Shown: positions 53,636-63,401 of the stretch, in pieces
Layout of the letters: each line of letters begins with the position of its first letter
How positions within the stretch are numbered: the first letter of the stretch is position 1
Assembly: GCA_035531075.1 (NCBI GenBank)
Contig: DATKTO010000014.1
Location: 1-64,000 of the forward strand
Origin: 39-52-133 sp035531075
GTDB taxonomy: Bacteria; Pseudomonadota; Gammaproteobacteria; Burkholderiales; Gallionellaceae
DNA length: 64,000 nucleotides
Reading direction: 5' to 3'
The notes under the pieces: generated by a model
Database searches by the model: none
Seen by the model: only the letters and a program-made list of their open reading frames with translations
Told to the model about the DNA's origin: nothing
Position numbers and translations under genes: made by a program

Positions 53636-54568
53636 ATGACTCAATACGCATTAGTTTTCCCCGGACAGGGTTCGCAGTCGCGCGGCATGATGAACGGCTA
53701 CGCCGATTTTTCCGTGGTGCGCGATACTTTCACCGAGGCCTCCGATGTGCTGAAGCAGGACTTGTGGCAGCTGGTGGCTGAGGGCAGCGATGCCGACTTG
53801 AACGCCACTGTAAATACGCAGCCTGTCATGCTGGCTGCCGGTGTCGCGGTTTACCGCGCATGGCAGAGCGTGAATGCACCGGCACCCGCGATGATGGCCG
53901 GCCACAGTCTGGGCGAATATACCGCACTGGTGGCGAGCGGCGCGCTCAAGTTTGCCGATGCCTTGCCTCTGGTGCGTTATCGCGCCGAATGCATGCAGCT
54001 AGCCGTGCCTGAAGGCGTGGGTGGTATTGCCGCGATTCTCGGTCTGGAAGATGAGGTGGTGCGCGAAGTGTGCAAAGAAGCTGCGCAGAATGAAGTACTG
54101 GAAGCCGTAAACTACAACTCACCCGGCCAAATCGTCATTGCCGGCAACCGGGCAGCAGTTGAGCGCGGCATGGAACTGGCCAAGGCACGCGGCGCCAAGC
54201 GCGCCTTGATGCTGCCGATGAGCGTGCCGTCGCACTGCAGCCTGTTGAAGGGGGCTGCTGAAAAACTGCGTGCCTATCTGCACAACGTTGCAATACAGGC
54301 GCCTGCCGTGCCTGTATTGCATAACGCGGATGTGAAGAGCTATGCCGATGCTGCATCCATCAAGGATGCGCTGGTACGTCAGCTGTATTCACCGGTACGC
54401 TGGGTTGAAACCGTTCAAGCCTTTGGCAAGAAGGGTATAACGCATAACGTGGAATGCGCACCAGGCAAGGTTTTAGTGGGACTGAACAAGCGTATCGATA
54501 CCAACCAGCAAGCCTTGACGCTGAATGATGGCGCTGCTTTGCACACAGTGCTGGCTGCGCTGGCTTGA
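53636..54568 (+). CDS. fabD: Malonyl-CoA:ACP transacylase
   Basis: 310 residues. F-P-G-Q-G-S-Q at the start and G-H-S-L-G-E-Y-T with the active Ser; the catalytic His is in P-S-H-C-S-L-L. It loads malonate onto ACP. It follows fabH by 24 bases. Confidence 0.96.
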   Translation: MTQYALVFPGQGSQSRGMMNGYADFSVVRDTFTEASDVLKQDLWQLVAEGSDADLNATVNTQPVMLAAGVAVYRAWQSVNAPAPAMMAGHSLGEYTALVASGALKFADALPLVRYRAECMQLAVPEGVGGIAAILGLEDEVVREVCKEAAQNEVLEAVNYNSPGQIVIAGNRAAVERGMELAKARGAKRALMLPMSVPSHCSLLKGAAEKLRAYLHNVAIQAPAVPVLHNADVKSYADAASIKDALVRQLYSPVRWVETVQAFGKKGITHNVECAPGKVLVGLNKRIDTNQQALTLNDGAALHTVLAALA

Positions 54569-54582
54569 ACTAGGAGAGAGTT

Positions 54583-55329
54583 ATGAGTTTACAGGGACAA
54601 ATCGCATTAGTTACCGGTGCCAGCCGAGGCATCGGCCAAGCCATTGCACTTGAGCTGGGCAAGCTGGGCGCAACTGTAGTCGGCACTGCAACCACAGATA
54701 AAGGCGCGCAAGCCATTGGCGCTTATATGGATGCCGCTGGCATAAAAGGCACAGGTATGACACTGAACGTTAATGACAGCGCGCAGGTCGAAGTAGTGCT
54801 CGATGCAATTGCCAAGCAATATGGCACTGCGATCACCATTCTGGTGAATAACGCCGGCATCACCAAAGACAACTTGCTGGCGCGCATGAGCGATGAGGAG
54901 TGGGATGGTGTTATTTCCACCAATCTAACCTCGGTATTTAAGCTAAGCAAAGGTGTTATGCGCGGCATGATGAAAGCGCGTCACGGCCGTATCATCAATA
55001 TTTCATCGGTCGTTGGTAGCATGGGCAATGCAGGCCAGTCCAATTACGCCGCTTCCAAGGCGGGTATGATTGGTTTCAGCAAATCGCTGGCGCGCGAGGT
55101 GGGCAGCCGTAACATTACAGTTAACTGCGTCGCCCCTGGTTTTATTGCGACTGATATGACCGAAGAGCTGTCGCAGGAGCAGCGCGACAAACTGGTTGAA
55201 CAGGTGCCATTGAAGCGTTTGGGACAGGTATCAGATATTGCCGCCACCGTTGCATTCCTCGCAGGAGCCGGGGCGGGCTATATCACGGGCGCCACTTTGC
55301 ATGTCAACGGTGGTATGCACATGGAATAA
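54583..55329 (+). CDS. fabG: 3-oxoacyl-ACP reductase
   Basis: 248 residues, a classical SDR with T-G-A-S-R-G-I-G-Q, N-N-A-G and the Y-A-A-S-K active site. It reduces 3-oxoacyl-ACP with NADPH. An AGGAGAG site precedes the ATG. Confidence 0.96.
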   Translation: MSLQGQIALVTGASRGIGQAIALELGKLGATVVGTATTDKGAQAIGAYMDAAGIKGTGMTLNVNDSAQVEVVLDAIAKQYGTAITILVNNAGITKDNLLARMSDEEWDGVISTNLTSVFKLSKGVMRGMMKARHGRIINISSVVGSMGNAGQSNYAASKAGMIGFSKSLAREVGSRNITVNCVAPGFIATDMTEELSQEQRDKLVEQVPLKRLGQVSDIAATVAFLAGAGAGYITGATLHVNGGMHME

Positions 55330-55342
55330 GATTCGTACCATT

Positions 55343-55370
55343 TTGGAATTTGGTACAAGTTTGGTAGAAT
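55343..55370 (+). promoter_or_regulatory. Probable sigma-70 promoter for acpP
   Basis: TTGGAA (55343-55348) and TAGAAT (55365-55370) are separated by 16 bases, 41 bases before the acpP start. High acpP expression needs its own promoter, which fits. Confidence 0.55.
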
Positions 55371-55411
55371 AGCGAAGTTTTGGAACTTTAACTAAAGTAG
55401 GGAGAATAAAG

Positions 55412-55648
55412 ATGTCAGATATTGAAAAGCGCGTTAAAAAAATTGTAGCCGAGCAACTGGGCGTAAACGAGTCAGAAGTTAAAAATGAATCCTCGTTTGT
55501 AAACGATTTGGGCGCAGATTCACTGGATACAGTTGAACTGGTCATGGCGCTGGAAGAAGAGTTCGGTTGCGAAATTCCTGATGAAGATGCAGAGAAAATC
55601 ACTTCCGTACAGCAAGCGATCGACTACGTAAACGCGCATCCCAAGTAA
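55412..55648 (+). CDS. acpP: Acyl carrier protein
   Basis: 78 residues, acidic and helical, with the phosphopantetheine serine in G-A-D-S-L-D-T-V-E-L. It carries growing acyl chains. A GGGAGAA site precedes the ATG, and a hairpin follows the stop. Confidence 0.97.
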   Translation: MSDIEKRVKKIVAEQLGVNESEVKNESSFVNDLGADSLDTVELVMALEEEFGCEIPDEDAEKITSVQQAIDYVNAHPK

Positions 55649-55664
55649 TAGATCCCGTTTTTTA

Positions 55665-55720
55665 GATGCCTCTAGAGTCCAAATTTCGTCCAGAACTTTG
55701 AAATTTTAGAGGCATCTTTG
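55665..55720 (+). terminator. Hairpin between acpP and fabF
   Basis: An outer 10-base stem (GATGCCTCTA with TAGAGGCATC) encloses an inner 7-base stem (AAATTTC with GAAATTT). A short T-rich run follows. It probably limits read-through from the strong acpP unit and helps protect the acpP RNA end. Confidence 0.7.
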
Positions 55721-55764
55721 ATTTATGGTTTTCATATTGTTTTTTCTCGTAAGCGGAGTTAAGT

Positions 55765-56997
55765 TTGGCTAAACGTAGAGTAGTTATTACAGGCTTGGGT
55801 ATCGTATCGCCAGTAGGTATTGGTGTCGCCCAGACATGGCAAAATATTGTGAACGGCAAGTCCGGCATTGGACGGATTACGCATTTTGATCCCAGTCTGT
55901 TTGCTTGCCAGATTGCGGGCGAAGTAAAAGATTTTGACGTTACACAGTTTTTGCCAGCCAAAGATGCTCGTCGTATGGACAGATTCATTCATTTCGGTAT
56001 GGTTGCCGGAATGGAAGCGTTCAAAGACTCCGGTATCGAGGTAACTGAACAAAATGCCGAGCGTATCGGCGTGAATATCGGTTCCGGCATTGGCGGTTTG
56101 CCGATGATCGAGGACACGCATAATGATTATCTTGGCGGTGGTCCAAGAAAAATCTCCCCATTCTTTATTCCGGGTTCCATCATCAACATGATTTCCGGCA
56201 ATTTATCCATTATGTTTGGATTAAAGGGCCCGAATCTGGCGATGGTATCCGCCTGTACCACAGGTACACATTGCATCGGCGAATCCGCACGCATCATTGA
56301 GTACGGTGATGCGGATGTCATGGTGGCCGGTGGTTCTGAAGCAACAATTTCTGCATTGGCGATTGGCGGCTTTTCTTCGGCCAAGGCGCTGTCTACACGC
56401 AATGATGATCCCACTACCGCAAGTCGTCCGTGGGACAAAGAGCGCGATGGCTTTATCATGGGCGAGGGCGCCGGTGTGTTGGTGCTGGAAGAATACGAGC
56501 ATGCCAAGGCACGCGGTGCAAAAATTTACGCTGAACTGGCAGGCTATGGCATGAGCGGCGACGCCTATCATATGACCGCGCCAAGCACCGATGGTCCCAA
56601 GCGCAGCATGATCAATGCATTAAAGAATGCCGGCTTGAATCCTGACCGGGTTGATTACGTGAATGCCCATGGTACTTCTACACCTCTGGGCGACAAGAAC
56701 GAAACCGAGGCACTCAAGCTCGCATTTGGGGATCACGCTAAAAAGATGGTGGTCAGCTCGACCAAGTCCATGACGGGTCACTTGCTTGGTGGCGCAGGTG
56801 GTATCGAATCTTTATTCTGCGCCCTTGCAGTTCATCATCAGATTGCACCACCAACCATCAATATTATTGAACAGGATCCGGAGTGCGATCTGGATTACTG
56901 TGCCAATACAGCTCGCAAGATGAAAATCGATGTGGCGGTTAATAATAACTTTGGTTTCGGTGGTACCAACGGTACTCTGGTGTTCCGCAAGGTTTAA
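55765..56997 (+). CDS. fabF: Beta-ketoacyl-ACP synthase II
   Basis: 410 residues, TTG start at 55765 with an AGCGGAG site. Active Cys in S-A-C-T-T-G-T-H, His in N-A-H-G-T-S-T-P-L-G-D and His in G-H-L-L-G-G-A-G-G. It elongates acyl chains. Confidence 0.95.
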   Translation: MAKRRVVITGLGIVSPVGIGVAQTWQNIVNGKSGIGRITHFDPSLFACQIAGEVKDFDVTQFLPAKDARRMDRFIHFGMVAGMEAFKDSGIEVTEQNAERIGVNIGSGIGGLPMIEDTHNDYLGGGPRKISPFFIPGSIINMISGNLSIMFGLKGPNLAMVSACTTGTHCIGESARIIEYGDADVMVAGGSEATISALAIGGFSSAKALSTRNDDPTTASRPWDKERDGFIMGEGAGVLVLEEYEHAKARGAKIYAELAGYGMSGDAYHMTAPSTDGPKRSMINALKNAGLNPDRVDYVNAHGTSTPLGDKNETEALKLAFGDHAKKMVVSSTKSMTGHLLGGAGGIESLFCALAVHHQIAPPTINIIEQDPECDLDYCANTARKMKIDVAVNNNFGFGGTNGTLVFRKV

Positions 56998-57037
56998 CGT
57001 CATCTTCGCCCGGCCCCATGCTTAATACCGGTGTGCC

Positions 57038-57847
57038 ATGATAATCAACGGCTTGCCGGGCGATTCCATTAATGCAAGCGACCGTGGTCTGATGTATGGG
57101 GACGGTGTGTTTCGCACCCTGCTGATTCGTCAGGGCAAGCCACTTCTCTGGCCACAACATTACAGCAAGCTTCAGCATGACTGTCATGCACTCGGCATAG
57201 TATGCCCGTCTATTCAATTGCTTGGTGCAGAGTTGGAACAGTTGGTCGAGTCCCGGCCTGACGCTATCGCAAAAATCGTTATTACACGTGGTCCGGCTAC
57301 CCGAGGCTATGCACCTTCTGTCAACCCGCAGGTCACCCGTATTCTGAGCGTTTCTGCCGTCCCGGAATATCCAGATTCTTACGCCACCCAAGGTATTAGT
57401 GTGTATATCTGCAAACTGCGCTTGGGTCATCAACCCCGGCTGGCAGGTATCAAGCATCTGAACCGTCTGGAAAACGTACTTGCGGCAGCGGAATGGAATG
57501 ATGAGCATATTGCCGAAGGCATATTGCTTGACGAGGATGAGCATGTCATCGAAGGCACGCGTAGCAACCTGTTTCTGGTGCGTGATGGTAAGCTTTACAC
57601 ACCTGATTTATCCAAGTGCGGCGTGGCCGGATTGCAGCGTGATCGCGTGATTGCTTATGCAAGACAGCACAGAATGGTTTGCAAAGTGGCAGAATTACAG
57701 ATGGATGATTTATTATCAGCAGATGAAATATTTGTTGTAAACAGTGTGATTGGTCTATGGCCGGTGCGCGACATTCACCGTTTCAGTAGCAAGCATTTTC
57801 CAGTTTCACTTCAAATTCAAGATTGGTTGAACAATGGGTTTCATTAA
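57038..57847 (+). CDS. pabC: Aminodeoxychorismate lyase
   Basis: 269 residues of fold-type IV PLP enzyme. The PLP lysine is in G-I-K-H-L-N-R-L-E-N, and E-G-T-R-S-N-L-F matches the family. It gives p-aminobenzoate for folate. It overlaps mltG by 14 bases. Confidence 0.93.
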   Translation: MIINGLPGDSINASDRGLMYGDGVFRTLLIRQGKPLLWPQHYSKLQHDCHALGIVCPSIQLLGAELEQLVESRPDAIAKIVITRGPATRGYAPSVNPQVTRILSVSAVPEYPDSYATQGISVYICKLRLGHQPRLAGIKHLNRLENVLAAAEWNDEHIAEGILLDEDEHVIEGTRSNLFLVRDGKLYTPDLSKCGVAGLQRDRVIAYARQHRMVCKVAELQMDDLLSADEIFVVNSVIGLWPVRDIHRFSSKHFPVSLQIQDWLNNGFH

Positions 57848-58829
57848 GCGTTTGTTTGGATTGCTGTTACTGCTAATTTTTTTGTTGCTTGGCGCATCGG
57901 CCTATTATGTATCGCGCCCTCTGGATATCCCGGCGCTACCCGTAGATTTTTCCCTGCAACCAGGCAGCAGTCTGAAAAGTGCCGCCCATCAATTGAAGCA
58001 GATAGGCGTGCTGGATGATGCGCAAGTATTTATTTTACTGGGGCGCAGCATGGGGCTGTCGGCACAAATCAAGTATGGCAGCTATCAGTTGACCAAGCCC
58101 GTCTCAATGTATGAGTTGCTGGAAATCATCAGTAAGGGGCGTGTTGCTCAGAGTGATTTGACGATTATTGAGGGCTGTACCTTTAAACAGTTTCGCGAAG
58201 CACTGAATGCTGCTCCCAAACTGCGCCATGACAGCCTGTCCTTGAGTGATGCGGAAATCATGCAACGGATAGGCGCGAGTGAAAAACATCCCGAAGGCCT
58301 GTTTTTCCCCGATACCTACAATTTTCCTGCTGGCTCAAGTGACCTGGCGTTGATAAAACGTGCCTATCACACGATGCAGAGGCATTTGCAGGAAAACTGG
58401 GAGTCCAGGGACAAGGACCTGCCGCTGGAATCACCGTATCAGGCGTTAATTTTGGCTTCGATTGTTGAAAAGGAAACCGGCAAGGCAAAAGATCGCACGA
58501 TGATAGCGTCAGTATTTGTGAACCGTCTGCGTAAAGGGATGAGGCTGCAGACTGATCCCACCGTCATTTACGGCATTGGTGACAAATATGATGGCAACAT
58601 TCGCAAGCGCGATCTGCTAAAGGACAGCGAGTACAATACCTACACGCGTTATGGCCTGACCCCAACCCCGATTGCGCTGCCGGGCAAAGAATCGCTGCAT
58701 GCAGCCTTGCACCCGGCCAACAGCGATGCCTTGTATTTTGTGGCACGCGGCGATGGCAGTTCGCAGTTTTCCAGCACATTGAGTGAACACAACGAGGCGG
58801 TAAATCGCTATCAATTGAAAATCAAATGA
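57834..58829 (+). CDS. mltG: Endolytic murein transglycosylase MltG
   Basis: 331 residues. One N-terminal membrane helix, then the YceG domain with I-V-E-K-E-T-G-K (catalytic Glu) and L-Q-T-D-P-T-V-I-Y-G. It cuts nascent glycan strands. The overlap with pabC and the 4-base overlap with tmk show a tight operon. Confidence 0.94.
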   Translation: MGFIKRLFGLLLLLIFLLLGASAYYVSRPLDIPALPVDFSLQPGSSLKSAAHQLKQIGVLDDAQVFILLGRSMGLSAQIKYGSYQLTKPVSMYELLEIISKGRVAQSDLTIIEGCTFKQFREALNAAPKLRHDSLSLSDAEIMQRIGASEKHPEGLFFPDTYNFPAGSSDLALIKRAYHTMQRHLQENWESRDKDLPLESPYQALILASIVEKETGKAKDRTMIASVFVNRLRKGMRLQTDPTVIYGIGDKYDGNIRKRDLLKDSEYNTYTRYGLTPTPIALPGKESLHAALHPANSDALYFVARGDGSSQFSSTLSEHNEAVNRYQLKIK

Positions 58830-59449
58830 GCGTGGCTAGATTTATTACCTTTGAAGGCGTGGACGGGGCGGGCAAAAGCACCCATCTGAACTGGTTCGCT
58901 GATACCCTGCGTGCACGAGGCATTGATTTACTGGTGACGCGGGAACCCGGCGGCACTCCTCTTGGCGAAAAATTGCGTGAAATACTGCTGCATGAAGCCA
59001 TGCATGCCGAGACCGAGGCGATGCTGATGTTTGCCGCGCGGCGTGAACATATCGAGCAGGTAATCAAACCTGCACTGCAACGCGGAACCTGGGTCATTTC
59101 AGATCGCTTTACGGATGCCAGTTTTGCCTATCAGGGCGGCGGCAGGGGCGTGCCAGTCGATAAGCTGGAGCAACTAGAGCGCTGGGTTCAGGGTGATTTG
59201 CAGCCCGACCTGACTTTACTGTTTGACATTCCGGTCGAGGTGGCGCGTGAGAGGCTCAGCAAAAATGTGGCACTAACCAATGTTGCGCTGGATAAATTTG
59301 AACAGGAAAAAAGCGACTTCTTTGAAAAAGTCCGCAACGCTTATCTGGCTCGCAGCCAGAAAAATCCTGCGCGATATGCTGTTGTTCACGCTGAAAAATC
59401 GCCTGCAGAAGTTAAAGCTAGCTTAGAGAAAATTATTGCATCTATCTGA
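58826..59449 (+). CDS. tmk: Thymidylate kinase
   Basis: 207 residues. The P-loop is G-V-D-G-A-G-K-S-T, followed by R-E-P-G-G-T and the lid D-R-F-T-D-A-S-F-A-Y-Q. It makes dTDP. Its start overlaps mltG in ATGA. Confidence 0.95.
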   Translation: MSVARFITFEGVDGAGKSTHLNWFADTLRARGIDLLVTREPGGTPLGEKLREILLHEAMHAETEAMLMFAARREHIEQVIKPALQRGTWVISDRFTDASFAYQGGGRGVPVDKLEQLERWVQGDLQPDLTLLFDIPVEVARERLSKNVALTNVALDKFEQEKSDFFEKVRNAYLARSQKNPARYAVVHAEKSPAEVKASLEKIIASI

Positions 59450-59450
59450 T

Positions 59451-60470
59451 ATGAAAGAGCTCTATCCATGGCAGAGTGATATATGGCAGCGCTTGCAGGG
59501 GTTGCGCGCACGCTTGCCCAATGCATTGTTGCTCAAGGGTGCAGAAGGCATAGGCAAGCTGGATTTGGCCGTCAACTTTGCCCAGTCCATCTTATGCGAA
59601 GCACCGCAAGCTTCTGGTTCAGCCTGCCAAAGCTGTCCTTCCTGTCATTGGTTTGCACAGGAATCCAACCCCGACTTTCGTCTGATCCAACCGGACGCGC
59701 TTTCAACTGCCGATGACACGCCGGAAAAGGAAGGAGCGAAAAAAGCCTCGCGCGAGATTTCAGTCGATCAGATACGCGCTTTATCCAGTTTCGTCAATTT
59801 GTCGGCTCATAGCGGTGGCTACCGCGTAGTCTTGATCCACCCAGCGGAAGCGATGAACAGCAATTCGGCCAACGCACTGCTCAAAACACTTGAGGAGCCG
59901 ACCGACAAGTTATTGTTTATATTGGTTACGCACAAGCCACAGCAGCTTTTGCCCACGATTCTGAGCCGCAGCTTGAGCTTTGCCGTGCCGATGCCGACAC
60001 GCGAAGAAGGCGCCACCTGGCTTAAACAGCAGGGCGTGGCAGATCCCGAAACCGCGCTGGCGCAAACGGGTTTTGCCCCTTTATCGGCCTTGCACAATGC
60101 AGGCGAGGGCGCCGGCACAGAGGAGCACAAGCTGCTGCTAGCGGCTGTCAAACAGTCTGCAAAGTTTGACGCCCTTGCGTTGGCAGAGCAGTTACAGAAG
60201 GCTGCACCTGTACAGGTAATTCAATTTTTGCAGCAATGGTGCTATGACTTGGCCAGCTACAAAATGGCGGGCGCGATCAGGTACAATCCACAACAAACTG
60301 ATTTAATAGGGAGTTTATCTAAGAACTTGTCCGTGCAAGCATTGCTGCGCTATATTAAAGAATTGCAGGTCGCCAAGCGCGAAGCGTTCCACCCCCTGAA
60401 TCCCAAGCTGCTGTTTGAGTCCATCCTACTGGCCTACCAACAGATGCTATTAACCACCCGTACCACCTAA
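59451..60470 (+). CDS. holB: DNA polymerase III delta prime subunit
   Basis: 339 residues from the ATG at 59451; the frame is open to 59436. It has the clamp-loader AAA fold with G-A-E-G-I-G-K-L, zinc cysteines in C-Q-S-C-P-S-C, and L-L-K-T-L-E-E-P. The Walker A lysine is kept although delta prime does not hydrolyse ATP. No PilZ gene lies between holB and tatD, unlike many relatives. Confidence 0.93.
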   Translation: MKELYPWQSDIWQRLQGLRARLPNALLLKGAEGIGKLDLAVNFAQSILCEAPQASGSACQSCPSCHWFAQESNPDFRLIQPDALSTADDTPEKEGAKKASREISVDQIRALSSFVNLSAHSGGYRVVLIHPAEAMNSNSANALLKTLEEPTDKLLFILVTHKPQQLLPTILSRSLSFAVPMPTREEGATWLKQQGVADPETALAQTGFAPLSALHNAGEGAGTEEHKLLLAAVKQSAKFDALALAEQLQKAAPVQVIQFLQQWCYDLASYKMAGAIRYNPQQTDLIGSLSKNLSVQALLRYIKELQVAKREAFHPLNPKLLFESILLAYQQMLLTTRTT

Positions 60471-60474
60471 CCTC

Positions 60475-61236
60475 ATGTTTATAGACTCACATTGCCACAT
60501 AAACTTTCCCGAGCTGGCTGATAATCTCGACGAGGTCTTGGCCACGATGCGCGCCAATCAGGTGAGCAATGCGCTGTGCGTCTCGGTGGATCTGGAAAAG
60601 TTTCCTCAGATATTGTCGCTGGCAGAACAGCACGACAACATCTACGCTTCAGTAGGTGTGCATCCGGATTACGAACTGGAGACCGAGCCCACCCAAGAAG
60701 AACTGGTGAGATTGGCCAGGCATCCCAAGGTGGTGGCGATTGGCGAAACTGGGCTGGATTACTTCCGCCTGACGGGCGATCTTGAATGGCAGCGCAAGCG
60801 TTTCCGCACCCATATACGCGCCGCGGTTGAATCAGGCAAGCCTTTGATTATACATACACGTTCTGCCTCGGCCGATACCTTGCGCCTGATGCAGGAAGAA
60901 GGCGCCGACAAGATTGGCGGCGTCATGCACTGCTTTACCGAAAGCCTGGAAGTGGCGCTGGCTGCGATTGACATGAATTTCTACATTTCATTCTCCGGTA
61001 TCGTGACATTTAAAAAGGCACTTGAAATCAAAGAGGTGGCGACTCGCATTCCGCTCGAGCGCATGCTGATTGAGACCGACTCGCCCTATCTGGCACCCGT
61101 GCCGTTTCGCGGAAAACTAAATCAACCCGGATATGTGAAACATGTGGCGGAGGAAATTGCCAAGCTGCGCGGTATTTCAGTTGAGGAAGTGGGAGAGGCC
61201 ACGTCCGCTAACTTCAGAAAATTATTTATTAATTAA
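60475..61236 (+). CDS. tatD: TatD-family DNase
   Basis: 253 residues. The metal ligands are in I-D-S-H-C-H, G-E-T-G-L-D-Y, I-H-T-R-S, H-C-F-T-E and E-T-D-S-P-Y-L-A-P. It is a 3'-5' exonuclease in DNA repair and quality control. It follows holB by 4 bases and is the last housekeeping gene before the Wadjet operon. Confidence 0.94.
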   Translation: MFIDSHCHINFPELADNLDEVLATMRANQVSNALCVSVDLEKFPQILSLAEQHDNIYASVGVHPDYELETEPTQEELVRLARHPKVVAIGETGLDYFRLTGDLEWQRKRFRTHIRAAVESGKPLIIHTRSASADTLRLMQEEGADKIGGVMHCFTESLEVALAAIDMNFYISFSGIVTFKKALEIKEVATRIPLERMLIETDSPYLAPVPFRGKLNQPGYVKHVAEEIAKLRGISVEEVGEATSANFRKLFIN

Positions 61237-61250
61237 AATCAAATAATTAA

Positions 61251-62681
61251 GTGTTTTACGAATCCGAACGACAAAATTTCTTCAGGCCACTAAACGGCAA
61301 GCGCAGAGAGCTTGTCGTCGCGTGCTTACGTTCCTTATATGAACGGCTGCATGGCTCGGGTGCTGATTATTCCCATAACCTGACGCGGGATGACGTACGC
61401 GACATTCTGTTGCCAGTGGTACAAAGCATGTCCAGTGTCGTCAATTCGGAGGCGGTGGCAGCCGATGATGAACTCGCTGCAATTGAATCGGGCGATGTGC
61501 TTGAGCTGAGCAGTGCGGTATTTCGCAGCCTGCTGCGCGATGGCTGGCTGGAAATGTTCGGCGATCGGGCAGGGCTGGTTACTGCCTATCGCTTCTCGCG
61601 TGCAGGAAAATTGTTTGCCGAAGCATTATGGGTATTGGACCGTCCGCGTAGCCGCAGCCGTCAGCGCAATGTGCGCAGCTGCCGCAACTCACTGGAGGCT
61701 ACGCTTCGCAATAGCGATGCCTACGACTTGATAGATGCCTATGATTATGCTGAAAAAGTGATTAGCGATCTTGCGGAAGGTGTTGATTATTTTCAGGAAC
61801 TTGTACGCCACCTGATGGTGGAAGCATCTCAGACCCCCTGGGATGAGTTTATGGATTTCCTTGACCGTTTTGAGAAGGAGTTCAAAAAACAACTGACAGC
61901 GGACAGCATCGAGCGCCACCGCCAGGCAATACGCGAAACACTGGCTAAACTCAGAGGCCTGGCAGACGACAAGACAAACACCCTCAATGCTCAATTAAAT
62001 GAAGTTGCGCGCTGGGCGGTACAGGAACGCAGTGGCAACTCAAGCTATGACTGGCTGCTCGACCGTATAGAAGAAATGGTCGAAGCGGCCTGTACCACTA
62101 AACAGCCCGAGCTGATCAAGGCGATGAATACCTATATGCGCCAAGCCACCAATATTGTGCAGCAGGCCATGATGCTGCGCGGCGGGCAGACCCGACACGC
62201 TTATAGCCGTGCAATTAGCCGGACAGCCAAACTGGAAGGTGTCGCGCAGAACCAGTTTCTGACCCGCATCGGTGCATCTATCTCGGGTTCGGAAATCCGC
62301 CTGCTGGACCCGGCATCATTCAGACTGCGCAGCGCATCGCAGCGCCGCAAGGCATTGACTGTAACCGCACAACCCAAGGTCAGCCGTGAAGCACGCCTGG
62401 CCGCAGCACTACAGCGCGCTGAAGCATCGGGTTTTGCACTGTCCAACGAGGATGTCGTGATTGCCCTGCACAATGAACTGAAGCTGCGCGGTCGGCCATT
62501 CCTGCTTTCCAGCATGCCAATTAAAACTGCGCGCGATGTGCTGCAGGCGATGCAAGCCGTTGAAGCAGTTAGAGGTTCTCGCGAAGGCATACTCAAGGCA
62601 AGAAAATTGCCGAACAAGCTGGTGACTGAATTTTACTCAGGCAGTGATTACCAAATAGAACATAACCATGAATCGGACTAA
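61251..62681 (+). CDS. jetA: Wadjet anti-plasmid system protein JetA
   Basis: 476 residues, GTG start at 61251 with only a weak ribosome site. The protein is helical with the N-terminal R-P-L-N-G-K-R-R-E pattern and winged-helix parts of JetA, a MukF/kleisin-like subunit. JetA links the JetC motor to JetB. The identification rests on the order jetA-jetB-jetC and on this N-terminus. The gap to tatD is 14 bases. The Wadjet subtype cannot be fixed without jetD. Confidence 0.85.
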   Translation: MFYESERQNFFRPLNGKRRELVVACLRSLYERLHGSGADYSHNLTRDDVRDILLPVVQSMSSVVNSEAVAADDELAAIESGDVLELSSAVFRSLLRDGWLEMFGDRAGLVTAYRFSRAGKLFAEALWVLDRPRSRSRQRNVRSCRNSLEATLRNSDAYDLIDAYDYAEKVISDLAEGVDYFQELVRHLMVEASQTPWDEFMDFLDRFEKEFKKQLTADSIERHRQAIRETLAKLRGLADDKTNTLNAQLNEVARWAVQERSGNSSYDWLLDRIEEMVEAACTTKQPELIKAMNTYMRQATNIVQQAMMLRGGQTRHAYSRAISRTAKLEGVAQNQFLTRIGASISGSEIRLLDPASFRLRSASQRRKALTVTAQPKVSREARLAAALQRAEASGFALSNEDVVIALHNELKLRGRPFLLSSMPIKTARDVLQAMQAVEAVRGSREGILKARKLPNKLVTEFYSGSDYQIEHNHESD

Positions 62682-62687
62682 TGCAGC

Positions 62688-63401
62688 ATGAATCTGACTA
62701 ATGTAATAGAAGAGCAGCTTGAAGGGCAAAATCTCAAGCTCGACCGCTTTAAAGAAATAACGAGCCGACTATTTGCCTGGGGCATCATCGTGCGCGAGGA
62801 AGATGGCGTGGAACAGCGCTATTACGACGATGCACGCCGGATCGAAGCACTGCTGGTCGACTACTTCTCGGTGGCCGGATTCCGTCTGGTGCATGACCTG
62901 AAAAATGAGTTTTTCCGCCTGTATGCGCCCGGAGCACAGATTCCGGGTCTGGCCGATGACGATATCGATGCGCAACCATCCCTGCGCAGCAAGCTGTCGG
63001 CAGACTTTGTTGCAGCGGCGCTGACCTTGCGCTTTCTGTTTCAGCAGGGGCTGGCCGAGGGGGCAGGGCGACTTACTGATAGTGGTGAGGTGATGATCCG
63101 CTTTGAAGAACTCGCAGCGACCCAGCAAACCCAGTTGAAGCGCGTGCTGCCCGAGTTGGCTGGTGACCGTGAGCGTTTAATCAAGGAGTTAAAGCGCCAT
63201 CGCCTGATACATGTAGGCGCAAATTTTGCATTTGAGGATGAAGATGCCTATATCGCGATACGCCCGACCATACTGGGCATTATCAGCGAGGACGCTCTGG
63301 CTGCAGCACTCGAAGCTGAAGGAGTAGCAGAGCAGGGCGAGGCCGAAGAAAATGCCGAGGCAGAAAAAGCCAAAGAAGACAATGAAGAGGTGGCCGAGTG
63401 A
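62688..63401 (+). CDS. jetB: Wadjet anti-plasmid system protein JetB
   Basis: 237 residues, DUF4194-type (MukE-like) winged helices with F-K-E-I-T-S-R-L-F-A-W-G-I-I-V-R near the start and D-D-A-R-R-I-E-A-L-L. The C-terminal 30 residues are very acidic (Glu/Ala repeats). It binds JetA and JetC in the loop-extruding complex. The stop overlaps jetC in GTGA. Confidence 0.87.
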   Translation: MNLTNVIEEQLEGQNLKLDRFKEITSRLFAWGIIVREEDGVEQRYYDDARRIEALLVDYFSVAGFRLVHDLKNEFFRLYAPGAQIPGLADDDIDAQPSLRSKLSADFVAAALTLRFLFQQGLAEGAGRLTDSGEVMIRFEELAATQQTQLKRVLPELAGDRERLIKELKRHRLIHVGANFAFEDEDAYIAIRPTILGIISEDALAAALEAEGVAEQGEAEENAEAEKAKEDNEEVAE

